64,000 nt of DNA from Simmondsia chinensis (GCA_018398585.1 JAGTTD010000015.1:5833001-5897000), one strand, 5' to 3'; counted from the stretch's first letter, positions 25,801 through 34,161 are shown. A program made the numbers and translations. The notes: generated by a model from the sequence alone, not told the origin.

Positions 25801-28800
25801 TTCAGCTTCAAGCTTACTGTCCCCTTTCATTACACTAGCAAAGTTACGACCTTTAGGTTTCTATGTGTTATGAATCCAAGTTTACATAGATATCCCGACA
25901 TTTAACTTCAGAAGAAATCTAGCATTGAAAGCTTCAAAATCAAGCGGAAGGCACAAACACGTTTCAAGCTACAATGACAAATGTAACATATAGGAATATC
26001 AATTCCTAGACCATATTAGCATCACCTGTAAAATAACATCAATAGAGAGCTTAGGCATCAAATGTCTTACGCAGCACATGAAAAATGCCGTCCACAGCTC
26101 GGATGTGAGATAAAAAGTTGTTTCCCAGCCCTTGTCCTTGATGGGCACCTCGAACTAGACCAGCAATGTCGTGGATTTCCAAGTATGCAGATACCTATTT
26201 GTCACCAACATAAGTACATTACAAACAAAAAGATTACTTAAGGGTGGGGATAAGAAATAATATAAGCTAAACCATAACGGTTTAAATTTTAAAGATATAA
26301 AAAGAAACTATACACAAGATGCAACTTAAAACACTGCAATATCCCATGCTCATTAATCAAAGAGCACAATCAGCAGAAACCGTACAGAGATGACCCACAA
26401 CCACATAGATGTATCAGAGGAACCATCATCAAGTAGCGGGAAACAAATGCAGAAGCCAGGAACTAAACCTCTATCATCCTTCCTGCTTTTGGCCCTTTCA
26501 ACTCATCATTAAAGATTACTCATCTATCAGCAAAATGTACATATTGTCTGTTAAAAGTTGATCTAGCAGAAATTTGGAGTCATCCTCAGTGGTACACTCC
26601 ACACTTGAGCTAACAAAATCCATTTAACTTTACTCTAAGCAAGATCTATGGGTCATTTATATTCCATGATCTCCATCAACCATGCTGCTGCAGTGCATAC
26701 AGTGTACACATCCTATAAGGAAGTCCAACTTGATATCACAAGTAACCAAGAAAGCAACAGTATCACTTTATCTGTGTTGAAGCCAGATAGAATAGCCAGC
26801 ACTGTTCATGCACCATGTATATGTGATCTACGTATCTTAGACCCCTTGGAGATAGTCCACGAATCTAAACGTGCATACAGCAAATTGTACATATGAAAGA
26901 AGAAAAGGACTTGGTTATAGGCTTATAGCCCCATAAAATAAAAATCCCTTGATAAAGCTTTATATTCTCGCAAATCATGAAGAAGGTCTACTGATGTATG
27001 AGCAAAGTTTGTCCAGAAGGAAATGGGAAATAAAATCATGTGAAGTTGCACAAGATTAACAATTCCATTCACAAAGTCAGTGAGTTAGGGGACAGGGGCT
27101 TTACTTTAAACAGGAAAAAGGAGCATGTTCACATACCTCACTTTTAGGTTTGTATAGCTGACAAAGCCATTCAAAGCGCTCATCAGGAACATTAACCCGG
27201 GCTTCATTGGGCTCAATGGTACAAAATGGAAAATTTTCTGCTGGGATAGAAAGCTTCGTAAGTGTGTTAAAGAGAGTTGACTTGCCCACATTCGGCAGCC
27301 CAACCTGAAAACCAGCAACAGAGAGATCACTAAAATTCCCACTCACATACAGGCACCACAATATATTTCCCAAATTAGCTCATGCAATGCCCATATTCAG
27401 AAGGTGATGGTTTAATGAAATAAGTATGCCATTTGATACAAATGCAGATGATTTAGCATCTGACAATTAGCTTTATACAATCAATGCTCTCAAGGTGAAG
27501 ATAAAATGAATAATTCATATGATCCACAAATGCATAACAAACAGCTCATCCAGCAAAGATGACTTCTTGTTGAAGCAGCAACTCGCTACACAACAAATAA
27601 ATTATATGCCAAATAATTCGTTTCCAGATCCTTCTGAATCCTCTACAAAATCCCAACAAGATAAAGATGAGTTAATCACAAAGTTGGTCCCCTATCTTTT
27701 TAAATTTGTTCAAATTGGTCCTTCATCTTTTCTTTTTGTTCAAATTAGCCCCTTGCCTATTCCTTTGTTCAAAATGTTACCTAACATTTTATTTTATGAA
27801 AAAATTGGTCACCCATTTGGTGACCAAAATTAGGTTAAAAATTAAAAAGATAAGGCACCAATATTTTCGCAAAATAAAACAATAGGGACCTACAAAAGAA
27901 AATACAAGGAATTAATATGAATAAATTTACAAACGTTAGGGACCAATTTGAACCAACTTGAGAATAAATAACTCATATGATCCACAGACGCAAAAGAAAC
28001 AACTCATCCAGTAAAGATGACTCCTTGTAGAAACAAGAATTGGGTACACAACAAAGATATGATATGTAGAATAATTCGTTTCCAGATCCTTATCTGAATC
28101 CTCCACATTATCCCAACAAGAGAAATATCTACAGAACTTCAAATGTCACTCTAGACAAACCAGAACCCAAAAGAAATTAATTCACTTGTGATATGAAACG
28201 ACATTGCAATAAATAGAAAGGCAATATAACTGCAATGAGAAATACTGCAAAAGAGAATGAGTATAAGTACTGCATCAATGACGCTCATTAGAAGAATCCA
28301 ATCATTCTAAAGTCATCATCTGCATTTCAATTAAGCTTGAACATACACAATATCAGAAGCTAGCGAGCAAGCACTGTAATTTACCGAGGAATTAACTAAC
28401 ACTAATGAAAAAGCAATTAAATTTGAGAAAATCAATCGATCAAAGAAGTATACAGAATGAATTCAGGTTAGTGAATCTAAGATCCACGTATTACATCTCA
28501 AATTATCATTCAATTAGGGTTTAGGGTAATAAATTAATCTAAGGACATACCCCATCTATGACTCGAGATGTTCATGGGTTATCTTAATAGCACTAATACA
28601 ACAATAACAACAAACTCAGTGACTCAAGGCTCCCGCATATGCAGGGTGGGGGCTAGAAATGTACGCAGCCCTACCCCTTTAGGGTGCTACCCTCAAGGGC
28701 TCCCGCACTAATAAATTCGTTAATTTACTTTAAATTTGCGCTACGAATTGGGTACATCAACCATAAAATTCAAAGTTTATTGCATTAGAAAAATAAGGTG

Positions 28801-28902
28801 AAGATTTGATCTTACAATTCCAATCTTGAGATGAGATGAAAATCGCCCTAGGATGGATCGCTCGGCTGGCGCTTCCTTCGATTTTGCACTCTTCGGAGGC
28901 AT
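1833..28902 (-). CDS. OLA1: Obg-like ATPase 1 (OLA1/YchF family), 11 exons, 3' end outside window
   Basis: Spliced gene on the minus strand: join of exons 28816-28902, 27137-27304, 26071-26194, 23478-23569, 22864-22962, 22423-22536, 19812-19876, 12328-12444, 10680-10755, 8545-8637 and 1833-1883. I found these by reading the minus strand for OLA1 family motifs and checking that every boundary is GT..AG and that codon phase carries through. They total 1086 nt (362 codons). The product has a P-loop (GLPNVGKS), a switch region ([11 protein letters not shown]), an NMTE motif in place of the GTPase NKxD, and the start of a C-terminal TGS domain ([12 protein letters not shown]). Family members are cytosolic P-loop NTPases that prefer ATP and associate with ribosomes and translation or stress control. 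The family is about 394 residues long, so roughly 32 residues (one exon) lie left of position 1. No stop or frameshift is seen. The great length is due to transposon-filled introns. Confidence 0.93.
2569..3381 (+). pseudogene. LINE copy A apurinic endonuclease domain
   Basis: Frame 1 carries EEP endonuclease motifs in order: [14 protein letters not shown] (metal-binding E), [22 protein letters not shown] and TQHTVL (catalytic His). One in-frame TGA at 2767-2769 replaces a tryptophan codon; after it the same frame stays open to 3381. All catalytic motif positions look present, so the domain is only lightly decayed. This domain nicks target DNA to prime reverse transcription. Confidence 0.8.
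3382..4376 (+). pseudogene. LINE copy A linker and start of reverse transcriptase
   Basis: Degenerate continuation of copy A with several stops. Recognisable pieces are [24 protein letters not shown] and [10 protein letters not shown] (4040-4264), the RT N-terminal block of plant RTE elements, then [12 protein letters not shown] ending at the insertion site at 4376. Confidence 0.75.
4357..4376. repeat. Target site duplication of LINE copy B, left
   Basis: gtagatcgacaatagaagcc, repeated exactly at 7070-7089. The first g could belong to the TTG tail, so the duplication is 19-20 bp. This is the signature of target-primed reverse transcription. Confidence 0.88.
4425..6661 (+). pseudogene. LINE copy B reverse transcriptase remnant
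   Basis: Successive frames give the [63 protein letters not shown], then [21 protein letters not shown] and LTHLNLREE. Stops and frameshifts break it, for example near 5252-5486, 5701 and 5849. Near 5865-5890 the frame reads [10 protein letters not shown] where the catalytic FADD motif is expected, so the active site is altered. Confidence 0.82.
6662..7069 (+). other. LINE copy B 3' UTR with SINE-like tail and (TTG)n end
   Basis: T/GCTT-rich trailer, then from about 6924 GGTTGAGGGTCCTCGGAAAC, a C-run, and GGCACTAGGTGGTTG(TTG)n. The last about 145 bp correspond along their length to the short elements at 34181-34324 (minus) and 8925-9045 (plus) and to 1-69 (minus). Confidence 0.8.
7070..7089. 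repeat. Target site duplication of LINE copy B, right
   Basis: Second copy of gtagatcgacaatagaagcc. It restores the RT reading (STIEAIHLL) of copy A across the insertion. Confidence 0.88.
7090..8181 (+). pseudogene. LINE copy A reverse transcriptase, 3' part
   Basis: Continues copy [51 protein letters not shown] and [11 protein letters not shown], then a frameshift near 8000 and [12 protein letters not shown]. Stops occur at 7201 and elsewhere, and near 7425 LFGNDVV replaces the FADD-type catalytic motif, so it is inactive. Confidence 0.78.
8391..8544. other. OLA1 intron 10, donor end
   Basis: Short intron stretch between the LINE remnant and exon 10; no feature seen. Confidence 0.4.
8545..8637 (-). 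CDS. OLA1: OLA1 exon 10 (TGS domain)
   Basis: 31 codons between the acceptor AATTTCAG and the donor GTAATTG. It encodes [17 protein letters not shown] and [12 protein letters not shown], the core of the TGS domain. It is followed by the 6.7-kb intron 10 that holds the nested LINEs. Confidence 0.94.
8844..9065 (+). mobile_element. Short LINE-tail/SINE-type element with T-run
   Basis: GGTTGGGGGTCC at 8925, then CACCTCTCTTTAGAG, AAGGCTGCATACATC and GCGGAAGCCCTGAGACACTG, closed by a long T-run and GTTGTTG. It matches the RTE LINE tail. A 14-bp repeat agtgttaagggttc at 8844-8857 and 9052-9065 is a likely target duplication, though the match begins some 65 bp inside the left copy. It lies in OLA1 intron 9, antisense to the gene. 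Confidence 0.65.
9066..10679. other. OLA1 intron 9 remainder
   Basis: AT-rich, no coding or repeat family recognised; short open frames here show no domain resemblance. Confidence 0.45.
10680..10755 (-). CDS. OLA1: OLA1 exon 9
   Basis: 76 nt between the acceptor CTATGAAG and the donor GTAAGAAAT. It encodes [19 protein letters not shown] and TAGPDE, the junction to the C-terminal TGS domain. Phase is 2 in and 0 out. Confidence 0.93.
10756..12327. other. OLA1 intron 8
   Basis: AT-rich intron sequence with no recognised element. Confidence 0.5.
12328..12444 (-). CDS. OLA1: OLA1 exon 8
   Basis: 117 nt after the acceptor GTCCCAG. It encodes [18 protein letters not shown] and [13 protein letters not shown]. 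Two donors are possible, 8 nt apart: GTACAG after AACAAG, and GTTAGT after GTACAGAG. Only the second keeps phase with exon 9 (AG plus T gives serine) and the family sequence NKVQSA, so it was chosen. Confidence 0.9.
12516..12520. repeat. Target site duplication of gypsy A, left
   Basis: gtcgg directly before the TG of the 5' LTR, repeated at 18889-18893. Confidence 0.88.
12521..12888 (+). repeat. 5' LTR of gypsy A
   Basis: 368 bp, begins TGATAGAGATC and ends CCTCCATCA. It contains TCTATATAAACTCC, a likely TATA box, near 12718. Confidence 0.92.
12892..12903 (+). other. Primer binding site of gypsy A
   Basis: tggtatcagagc, three bases after the LTR, complementary to the 3' end of initiator tRNA-Met, the usual primer for plant chromoviruses. 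Confidence 0.88.
13591..14979 (+). pseudogene. gypsy A gag
   Basis: From [15 protein letters not shown] (an N-terminal coiled-coil-like region to about 13760), through the retrotransposon gag core ([31 protein letters not shown]) to the zinc knuckle [14 protein letters not shown] (CX2CX4HX4C, 14820-14861). The frame is broken by TAG at 14572-14574 and ends in TAG at 14977-14979. In-frame ATGs exist further up (13495, 13564), but 13591 begins the conserved part. Confidence 0.82.
14980..16992 (+). pseudogene. gypsy A protease, reverse transcriptase and RNase H
   Basis: The protease region has [12 protein letters not shown] in place of a D(S/T/G)G active site. A frameshift near 15330 leads to LLGRPWLYD and the RT ([30 protein letters not shown]). 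TAG at 16079-16081 interrupts [19 protein letters not shown] falls near 16166, and the catalytic YFDDIL follows at about 16196. A second frameshift near 16335 leads to RNase H ([29 protein letters not shown]). Catalytic residues remain, but the frame does not. Confidence 0.82.
16993..18597 (+). pseudogene. gypsy A integrase with C-terminal chromodomain
   Basis: An HHCC zinc finger ([19 protein letters not shown]) is followed by a frameshift near 17392 and the catalytic core with D, D and E in [15 protein letters not shown] and [10 protein letters not shown]. Another frameshift near 18030 leads to the C-terminal part ([20 protein letters not shown]) and a chromodomain (about 18325-18465: [19 protein letters not shown]). 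Chromodomains direct integration to modified histones. The frame runs on into the 3' LTR to 18597. Confidence 0.85.
18519..18888 (+). repeat. 3' LTR of gypsy A
   Basis: 370 bp, TGATAGAGATC..CTCCATCA, preceded by the purine-rich GCCGGGGAGAG and followed by gtcgg. Confidence 0.92.
18889..18893. repeat. Target site duplication of gypsy A, right
   Basis: gtcgg, second copy. Confidence 0.88.
18894..19811. other. OLA1 intron 7, 5' side
   Basis: Intron sequence between exon 7 and the gypsy A insertion. No other element recognised. Confidence 0.5.
19812..19876 (-). CDS. OLA1: OLA1 exon 7 (NxxE motif)
   Basis: 65 nt between the acceptor CATACAG and the donor GTATGTTC. It encodes [14 protein letters not shown] and LPKIHA. 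NMTE is the NxxE variant of G4 that is linked in this family to ATP rather than GTP preference. The final TG joins the G of exon 8 to give tryptophan across the 7.4-kb transposon-filled intron 7. Confidence 0.94.
19877..22422. other. OLA1 intron 6
   Basis: Long intron. It holds a partial repeat at about 20850-21330 (listed separately) and a C9-A-rich run near 21892-21909. No coding match. Confidence 0.5.
20850..21330. repeat. Partial copy of the 31.9-33.8 kb repeat family
   Basis: Shares phrases such as AAATGACTCGA, GACCCAA, CCCAACCCACTTGGCC and the terminal CCAATTCCATCAGAATTGG with the tandem elements at 31854-33806. It lacks the outer ends. Confidence 0.6.
22423..22536 (-). CDS. OLA1: OLA1 exon 6
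   Basis: 38 codons between the acceptor CTTTCAG and the donor GTGAGTACC. It encodes [11 protein letters not shown] and [16 protein letters not shown]. The end is the strand that directly precedes the base-recognition motif in exon 7. Confidence 0.94.
22864..22962 (-). CDS. OLA1: OLA1 exon 5 (start of helical insertion)
   Basis: 33 codons between the acceptor TGCATGTAG and the donor GTATGATT. It encodes [14 protein letters not shown] and KRSNDKQLK, the charged coiled-coil insert that distinguishes OLA1/YchF proteins. It ends in CCLK, slightly unusual for the family. Confidence 0.93.
23478..23569 (-). CDS. OLA1: OLA1 exon 4
   Basis: 92 nt between the acceptor CCTCACAG and the donor GTATATCG. 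It encodes [20 protein letters not shown] and ends ELRLK, a near-invariant OLA1 block. Phase is 1 in and 0 out. Confidence 0.94.
23570..26070. other. OLA1 intron 3
   Basis: AT-rich intron with (TA)n microsatellites at 24631-24644 and 24684-24707, a short LINE-tail fragment between them, and a long C-run followed by an A-run at about 25096-25135. No coding match. Confidence 0.5.
24656..24680 (-). mobile_element. Tiny LINE-tail/SINE-type fragment
   Basis: acccagtgcctcaagggctc and ccgcc match the inner tail seen at 34209-34235. It is flanked on both sides by TA repeats. Too short for more than a family call. Confidence 0.45.
26071..26194 (-). CDS. OLA1: OLA1 exon 3 (G3/switch II)
   Basis: 124 nt (41 codons plus one base) between the acceptor ending AAATAG and the donor GTAAGA. 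It encodes the [17 protein letters not shown] segment, the DxxG (G3) region of the family, and AVDGIFHVL. The last base C joins GT of exon 4 to restore the conserved arginine. Confidence 0.94.
27137..27304 (-). CDS. OLA1: OLA1 exon 2 (P-loop)
   Basis: 56 codons between the acceptor TTTTCAG and the donor GTATGTG, phase 0 on both sides. It carries the Walker A/G1 motif (GLPNVGKST), the FPFCTIEPN segment typical of OLA1/YchF (G2 region) and VPDERFEWL. The P-loop is complete. Confidence 0.95.
27501..27665. repeat. Direct repeat, copy 1
   Basis: About 165 bp beginning near ATTCATATGATCCACA and ending near ATCCCAACAAGA. It matches 27962-28127 with scattered differences and small indels. Confidence 0.75.
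27681..27958. mobile_element. TIR element between the direct repeats
   Basis: The left end (AAAGTTGGTCCCCTATC) and the reverse complement of the right end (CAAGTTGGTTCAAATTGGTC) are related. Inner GGTCC, AAATTGGTC and ACCAATTTG phrases are mirrored. About 280 bp, non-coding, MITE-like. Confidence 0.5.
27962..28127. repeat. Direct repeat, copy 2
   Basis: Second copy of the 27501-27665 repeat (CTCATATGATCCACA ... TATCCCAACAAGA), about 460 bp downstream. Confidence 0.75.
28590..28713 (-). mobile_element. LINE-tail/SINE-type element with 9-bp flanking repeat
   Basis: On the minus strand GCGGGAGCCCTTGAGGG, AAAGGGGTAGGGCTGCGTAC and GCGGGAGCCTTGAGTCACTG lead into a TTG-rich tail (TTTGTTGTTATTGTTG). 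gcactaata flanks it at 28590-28598 and 28705-28713. It is 5'-truncated relative to 34181-34324. Confidence 0.65.
28816..28902 (-). CDS. OLA1: OLA1 exon 1 (start codon)
   Basis: 29 codons from ATG at 28902 to GGAATT, followed by the donor GTAAGATC. It encodes the basic N-terminus ([10 protein letters not shown]) and the conserved [10 protein letters not shown] strand that leads into the P-loop. The start is chosen because MPPK is the usual OLA1 N-terminus and the reading frame upstream is a CT-rich leader. Confidence 0.93.
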
Positions 28903-28940
28903 TTTTCCACTTATACAACAACAACGGCCAGCAATCGAGC

Positions 28941-28973
<33 letters not shown>

Positions 28974-28990
28974 AGGGAGTAAAGATGGAA
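28903..28990 (-). promoter_or_regulatory. OLA1: OLA1 5' leader with CT-rich tract
   Basis: Upstream of the start codon the minus strand reads a pyrimidine tract of CCCT and CT repeats (28939-28980), then GCTCGATTGC and TTGTTGTTG to the ATG. Such CT/Y-patch leaders are common near plant transcription starts. No clear TATA box was seen, and the transcript start is inferred. Confidence 0.5.
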
Positions 28991-31853
28991 TCTTGGGGTT
29001 TGTACACTAGTAGGGTTTTGGTTGTGTTTAGGCTAATTGATTTTTCAAGTTTCTTGACTCAAGTAGAGGGCGCTAGCAGGCGAAATGGCAATAGTGGTGG
29101 CCAATGGCTTGGGTTAATCTGCAACGGATCCAATTTGATCTGATCTATTAACCTGATTGGTCGCCCCATCTACTATAAAAGGTTGAATTTATCTAAACTT
29201 GACCTAGCCCAACCCGCCCCCTGACTTGAGACCTGCAAACACAGGTCAAATATGGATCCAACCCATTGCAGATCTGTCACAAGTTTATAACGGATCTGCT
29301 TCTACCAATGTTTACTCTTTTTGTTTGCTTAGTGCGTGAATGTGGTCACCATAAATACAAATCAAACAAACATACAAAAAAGGGACTCGCAACGAGGTGG
29401 GAGTGAGCCTTAATAATGGACCGCACGTGTTTGACCTTCACCATTCGCATGTTCGAGCATAAGGGTTGCTTGTTTTGGTGAATCTAACTTCGGTTTACAA
29501 TTAACTATGGGTTCTGTTCATGCTCCAATTAAGGAGACTTTTATATTTTTATGGATTTTTTATATAAGCATGACAGAAAATTAAAGGAATATAGACCTGA
29601 CTCAAATGACAATTACAGTGACGGAGCAAAGCCCACAGACACCTTTCCTCGTATACTTAAAAGTTAGGAACTGAGGTGGAGACAAATTCAAAGGCTCAAC
29701 ATTCCACTTACAAGCTCGAATCAATTAGATTTTTAGGCTTGACACCTTGACTTGTAATAACTCAAATGAGTTAGAGTTTAACAAGATTTAGATGGAGCAA
29801 ACCGTATCTAGATTAATGGATGAGGACCAACGCAATCAAGGTTAAGCCTTGGCCATCAAAGCCCTAAAACAGTAACGTGAACCTAAGTTCACCTAACTTA
29901 TTAAGCAGTGACACCAGTGTTAAAGACAAACGCAATCAAGGTCAAACCTTGGCCGTTAAAGTCTTAAACCAACGCCTCAATTCTTAACTTGTCAATTGTA
30001 GGAACAGATTAAAACATAAAGTTCATTCCTGAAACCAGAAGAACTGTATTACTCTGAAGAAAGCAAGTACAGCAAAGATCTACATTAGGCTACACTAAGC
30101 TAAGTTACGCTATTCCTCAGTAAAAAGCACAAATGCGCTATAAAGAAACTTGAATAAGTTTGTATAGTAGCGCTAGTCACTTTACAGCTACAATAGTGTC
30201 TCTTATTTATAGAAAACAGAAATAACTGTTGCATCCTAATTCTTTGGCATTTCCTTCCCAAGTCTGCCCCAAAGCTTCTTTGGCATGCTAAATGGGCAAT
30301 GAACATGCACTGAATTTGTGTGCTTAAGTGTCTTTCCGGAAGCCCCATGTTCAGTTGGATAGGCTTGAGGCTCACGTATCTAGAATTGCGCTCCAAGTAA
30401 CTGTCTCGAGCTTCAAAATAACATATCTTGTAGTCTTCTGGGACGTTTCTAGAGCTCGAGCCTCCTTTATCCTGTCAACCACCTCGAGTGGTTGATACCC
30501 TTTAAGGGGTTTTAATTCCGCAGGCAACTGGGCTGGAGATGCCGTTGTCTTAACATCTAAAGGCCTACTATCCCTTGACACATAATAAGTCCATGATACT
30601 TTACCTTAAAACAATGTTGTTCCAACTTGCTGAAGTTTGGGGTGTAACAGCAGTGCATGATGCATGTCATGCACTTGTCATGTCTTTTAAGAGTATTGTG
30701 TATTTAATTTTAAAAAAGTTAAAATGTTTTTTTTTCCTTTCAAATACTCCTCCCTCCATTATCATTATTATTGTTATGATTACATGTCTATAAGATATGT
30801 AATTCCATTACATAGGTCTGTTATCGCTGTTATGTGTTAATAAATATATGGCACACGAGTAGTATTTGATTCTATTTAAAAGAGGGAAGAGATATAAAAT
30901 ATCGAATGAGGAAAATTGACATATGGACTCAGTTCTCTTTAAATCTATTACATAGGTCTTTGACTAAGCCAACGTTGTAACTAGTGTTTTTAAATCAGAG
31001 ACACCAATAAAGAGAAGACTCATCATTGTCGTAAAAGATTGGTATTACTTCTATCACACTAGTTTGGAAGTGGTGGCTGGTGGTACCATTTCTTACGACG
31101 GTTGCCTATCATTCTCAAACAATGGTGGAGGTGGTGGTGGACAGAGTGGTGGACTAATAGTCTTAGTGAAGTTTTTTCCGATAATTATCGGCATAGCTGA
31201 AGAACATACAGGTAACTCGACTAAGTGAGCCCTAAGCCACACCGTAAACGGTAGTGGGTACAAAAAAGACCAGAACAAACAGGGAAAACAATAGGCACCC
31301 AAAAAACAACAACACCGAGAAAAGAAAACACAAACACAAGAGGAGACTAGAACAAGCAAGGCAGCGAATGGAGCCGAAGCAAATACACACCCAGAAACAC
31401 CACACAGAAGATGAAATGACGACCTCGGAGAGGGTAGAGGATACGAGGGGAAAATCTCCCCCTCCCCCCCCCCCCCCCCCCCCCTCCCTCCCGCAGTGCA
31501 AGCAAGGTACCAGGTAGGAACAGACAGAATGGGTACCGAGCCCACAACACAGGAAAGAGGAAAGAGAATCCAGAAATGCGGATGAGAGACAATGGGTTGC
31601 ATGGAGGCCACTTGACGAATTACATCGTCTGGGAGCGTCAACTGTTGGTGGGTCAGATGGTTCACATCAATGAAACAAAATCCGAACCCAGCTGGACCGC
31701 ATCTGCAGGGAGAGCGGGCACTAGCATAGGAGTGGTGCTGTCACAGGAGGGTTTGTCGGGGGGAGAGGACCAGAATATCTCTCATATTCGACATCTGAAA
31801 GTGCATGATGAAATTAAGAAGGAAGAGAGAAGGGATATCTGTCATTATCACTA
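28991..31853. other. Intergenic region upstream of OLA1, unassigned
   Basis: No supported gene. Seen: an imperfect inverted pair around GGATCC at about 29110-29275; a roughly 35-bp direct repeat (ACGCAATCAAGG..CCTTGGCC) at 29830 and 29929; a C-run at about 31459-31484 that creates proline/glycine-rich open frames. A frame at 30372-30581 (minus, GYQPLEVVDRIKEA) and a long low-complexity frame at 31093-31665 (minus) could be retroelement debris, but no motif decides it. Confidence 0.4.
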
Positions 31854-32845
31854 AAGCTGTGTTTGGAGCATGGAATTGGAGCTTGAAATTGGAAATGTGA
31901 CTGGAATTAGGGCCCATAATTCCAATTCTATTGTTTGGTTCACCTGTTGAAATTGGAATTACAATTCCACTTTCCAATTCCATAGAATAGATTTTAACCG
32001 AAAATCATACTTTCCAATTCCTTGGGGTGGGGTAAGGAATTGCAATTCCATAGTAACTTCATTGACCTTAAACCTAAAATGACTCCACTTGATTAACCCA
32101 AACACAAGATGACTCAAAATATAAAGACTTAGACAAAACCTAAAATTTGACCCAGACTTCGAAATCACCCAATTCGAATGACTTGAACTTGAATTGACCG
32201 AAATCACCTTAGTTCAAAGTCTGAAGTGACCCAAAAATTGAGATGATTCAAATCCAAAAAAAGAAACTAGTCACTTGAATATGATGTAAACAAGATAAGC
32301 CGATGTGGAAAGTATCCCAACAAATTAATCCAAAACTTAATACGATCAAACTCAAAATAACCCGACCCATCTCAAGGTCAGCCTAAAATGACTCGAAATT
32401 TTAAATGATACAGCTAATTTGTTCTAAAATTAAGATGACTCGAGCTGCCCGATCAATTCTAGCTTGAATCTTGAAAAGCCCTAATGCAATTAATTGAAAA
32501 TCGAAGATAACATGAACACTGAATGATCTGATGCTATATTTGACCCGATTTCACTCGAAACTCGACTAACTCAAACTCAAAGTGAATTGCTCCAACCATA
32601 ATAACTCAAATGCAATGTGAACCGCTTCGATCAAAATTCGACCGTAGTTCATTTAAAACTCGAAATACTCCAACTCGATTGACTGATAACCCTTAATGAT
32701 TCGAATCATTTTGTATAATTCCAACCTCAAATTCTTTTGATGAACTAAACAATGGAATTTCAATTCCATCAGAATTCTAATTCCACTAGAATTAAAATTG
32801 CAATTCAACTGTTCAATTCCAATTCCATATGCCAAACAAAGCCTA
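31854..32845. mobile_element. Inverted-terminal repeat element, tandem unit 1
   Basis: The left end (GCTGTGTTTGGAGCATGGAAT) and the reverse complement of the right end (GGCTTTGTTTGGCATATGGAA) match, both leading into GGAATTGGAA-type sequence. The interior is an irregular array of phrases such as ATGACTCGAAA, TGACCCAA and ATTGACTGA. Non-coding. It abuts a second copy. Confidence 0.7.
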
Positions 32846-33806
32846 AGGTCATGTTTGGAGCTTGGAACTAGAGCCTGAAATTGGGGTTCAAAATTCCAAT
32901 TCTTTTATTTGGTTCACCTGCTGAAATTTAAACTATAATTAACTGCGTAATTCATGTAATTGGATTTTAACTCAAAATCATACTTTCCAATTCCCTGGCT
33001 AGAAGTAAGAAATTGTAATTCTAGATTAAGTCCATTGATTTGAAATCCAAAATCGAAAAACTTAGACACGATCTAAAATTTGATCCAAACCCTAAAATCA
33101 CCCACTGGAATGACTTGAACTTGAAATGACCAAAACAGCTTAACTCAAAGTCTGAAGTGACCCAACCCGACTGACTCGAAACTCAAGATAATTCAAATCA
33201 AAAAATGAAACCACCCGACTTGAATGTGATGTAAAACAAGTTGAGCCGAAGTGGAAATGACCCAACCTAATTGACTGAAAACTTAATATGACCTAATCCC
33301 AAGATGACCAACCCGTCTCAAACGCAGCCTAAGATGACTCAAAATTTGAAATGGTACAACCCGTTTGTCCAAAAACTCTGATAACTCAAGCTTGACATGA
33401 CCTAAATTAACTCAAACCCGACCAATTCTAGCCTTAATCCCCAAAAAGACCTAACCTGATTAGCTGAAAATTCGAGATAACTTGAACACCAAATGATCTG
33501 ACGTGATACTCAACCCGATTTGGCTCAAAACTCAAATAACTCAAAATCAAAGTGAATCGCTTCAACCATAATAACTCGAATGCAATGTGAATCGCTCTGA
33601 CCAGAATCTAGTAGTAGCTGATTTAGAATTCAAAGTACTCCAACTTGATTGACCAAAAATCCGTGATAACTCGAATCATTATGTATTTATAATTCCTACC
33701 TCCAATTCTTTGATGAACCAAACAATGGAATTTTAATTCCGTCAGAATTGGAATTGGAGTTATAATTCCACAGTCCAATCCAACTCCATATGCCAAATAG
33801 GGCCTA
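32846..33806. mobile_element. Inverted-terminal repeat element, tandem unit 2
   Basis: Same order as unit 1: GTCATGTTTGGAGCTTGGAA at the left, TTGGTTCACCTGCTGAAAT, the CGAA/GACC-rich interior, then CAACTCCATATGCC and AAATAGGGCCTA at the right. About 960 bp, clearly diverged from unit 1. Confidence 0.7.
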
Positions 33807-34161
33807 GTAGTCGCGGTGAGTGTTTTCTTTCTTGTTTTTATGACATTGGATCTTTAGAGACAGCTTCATTGAGAAACTCTTTATTCAGAATCTTAAGATC
33901 AAAAGTTAATGAAGCGCTTCAACAATTTTTTTTCATTTGGAAATTATGAATTAGGAAATTTCAAGTGAAGTTGATTGTAAAAACTCTAATGTCGTCAAAG
34001 TTTAAAAGCAAAATATTCATCATTACTGGTGGAGTGAGTGATAATGTAAGGTAGGGAATGAACATATAGAGCCAGCTGGATTAGGACTTATTGGTTCAAA
34101 AGCTCGCTACATGGAAAACAGGAAAAGCTTAAGGGAAATTAGTTTCAAGTCACTTGTGCAG

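Larger units (their letters stand above)
27305..28815. other. OLA1 intron 1
   Basis: Contains a 165-bp direct duplication around a TIR element (27501-28127) and a LINE-tail element at 28590-28713. No other coding match. Confidence 0.6.

Noticed and set aside
26648..26896. Open frame of 82 codons in OLA1 intron 2-3 region
   Set aside because: Lies within intron 2 antisense to the gene, with no family resemblance.
30372..30581. Open frame of 69 codons (minus)
   Set aside because: Reads like protein (GYQPLEVVDRIKEARALE) and could be retroelement debris, but no motif or neighbour supports a call.
31093..31665. Long minus-strand open frame (190 codons) rich in Gly, Phe, Cys and Pro
   Set aside because: It is created by a C-run and low-complexity T-rich sequence. 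There is no domain, no splice context and similar frames overlap it on the other strand.
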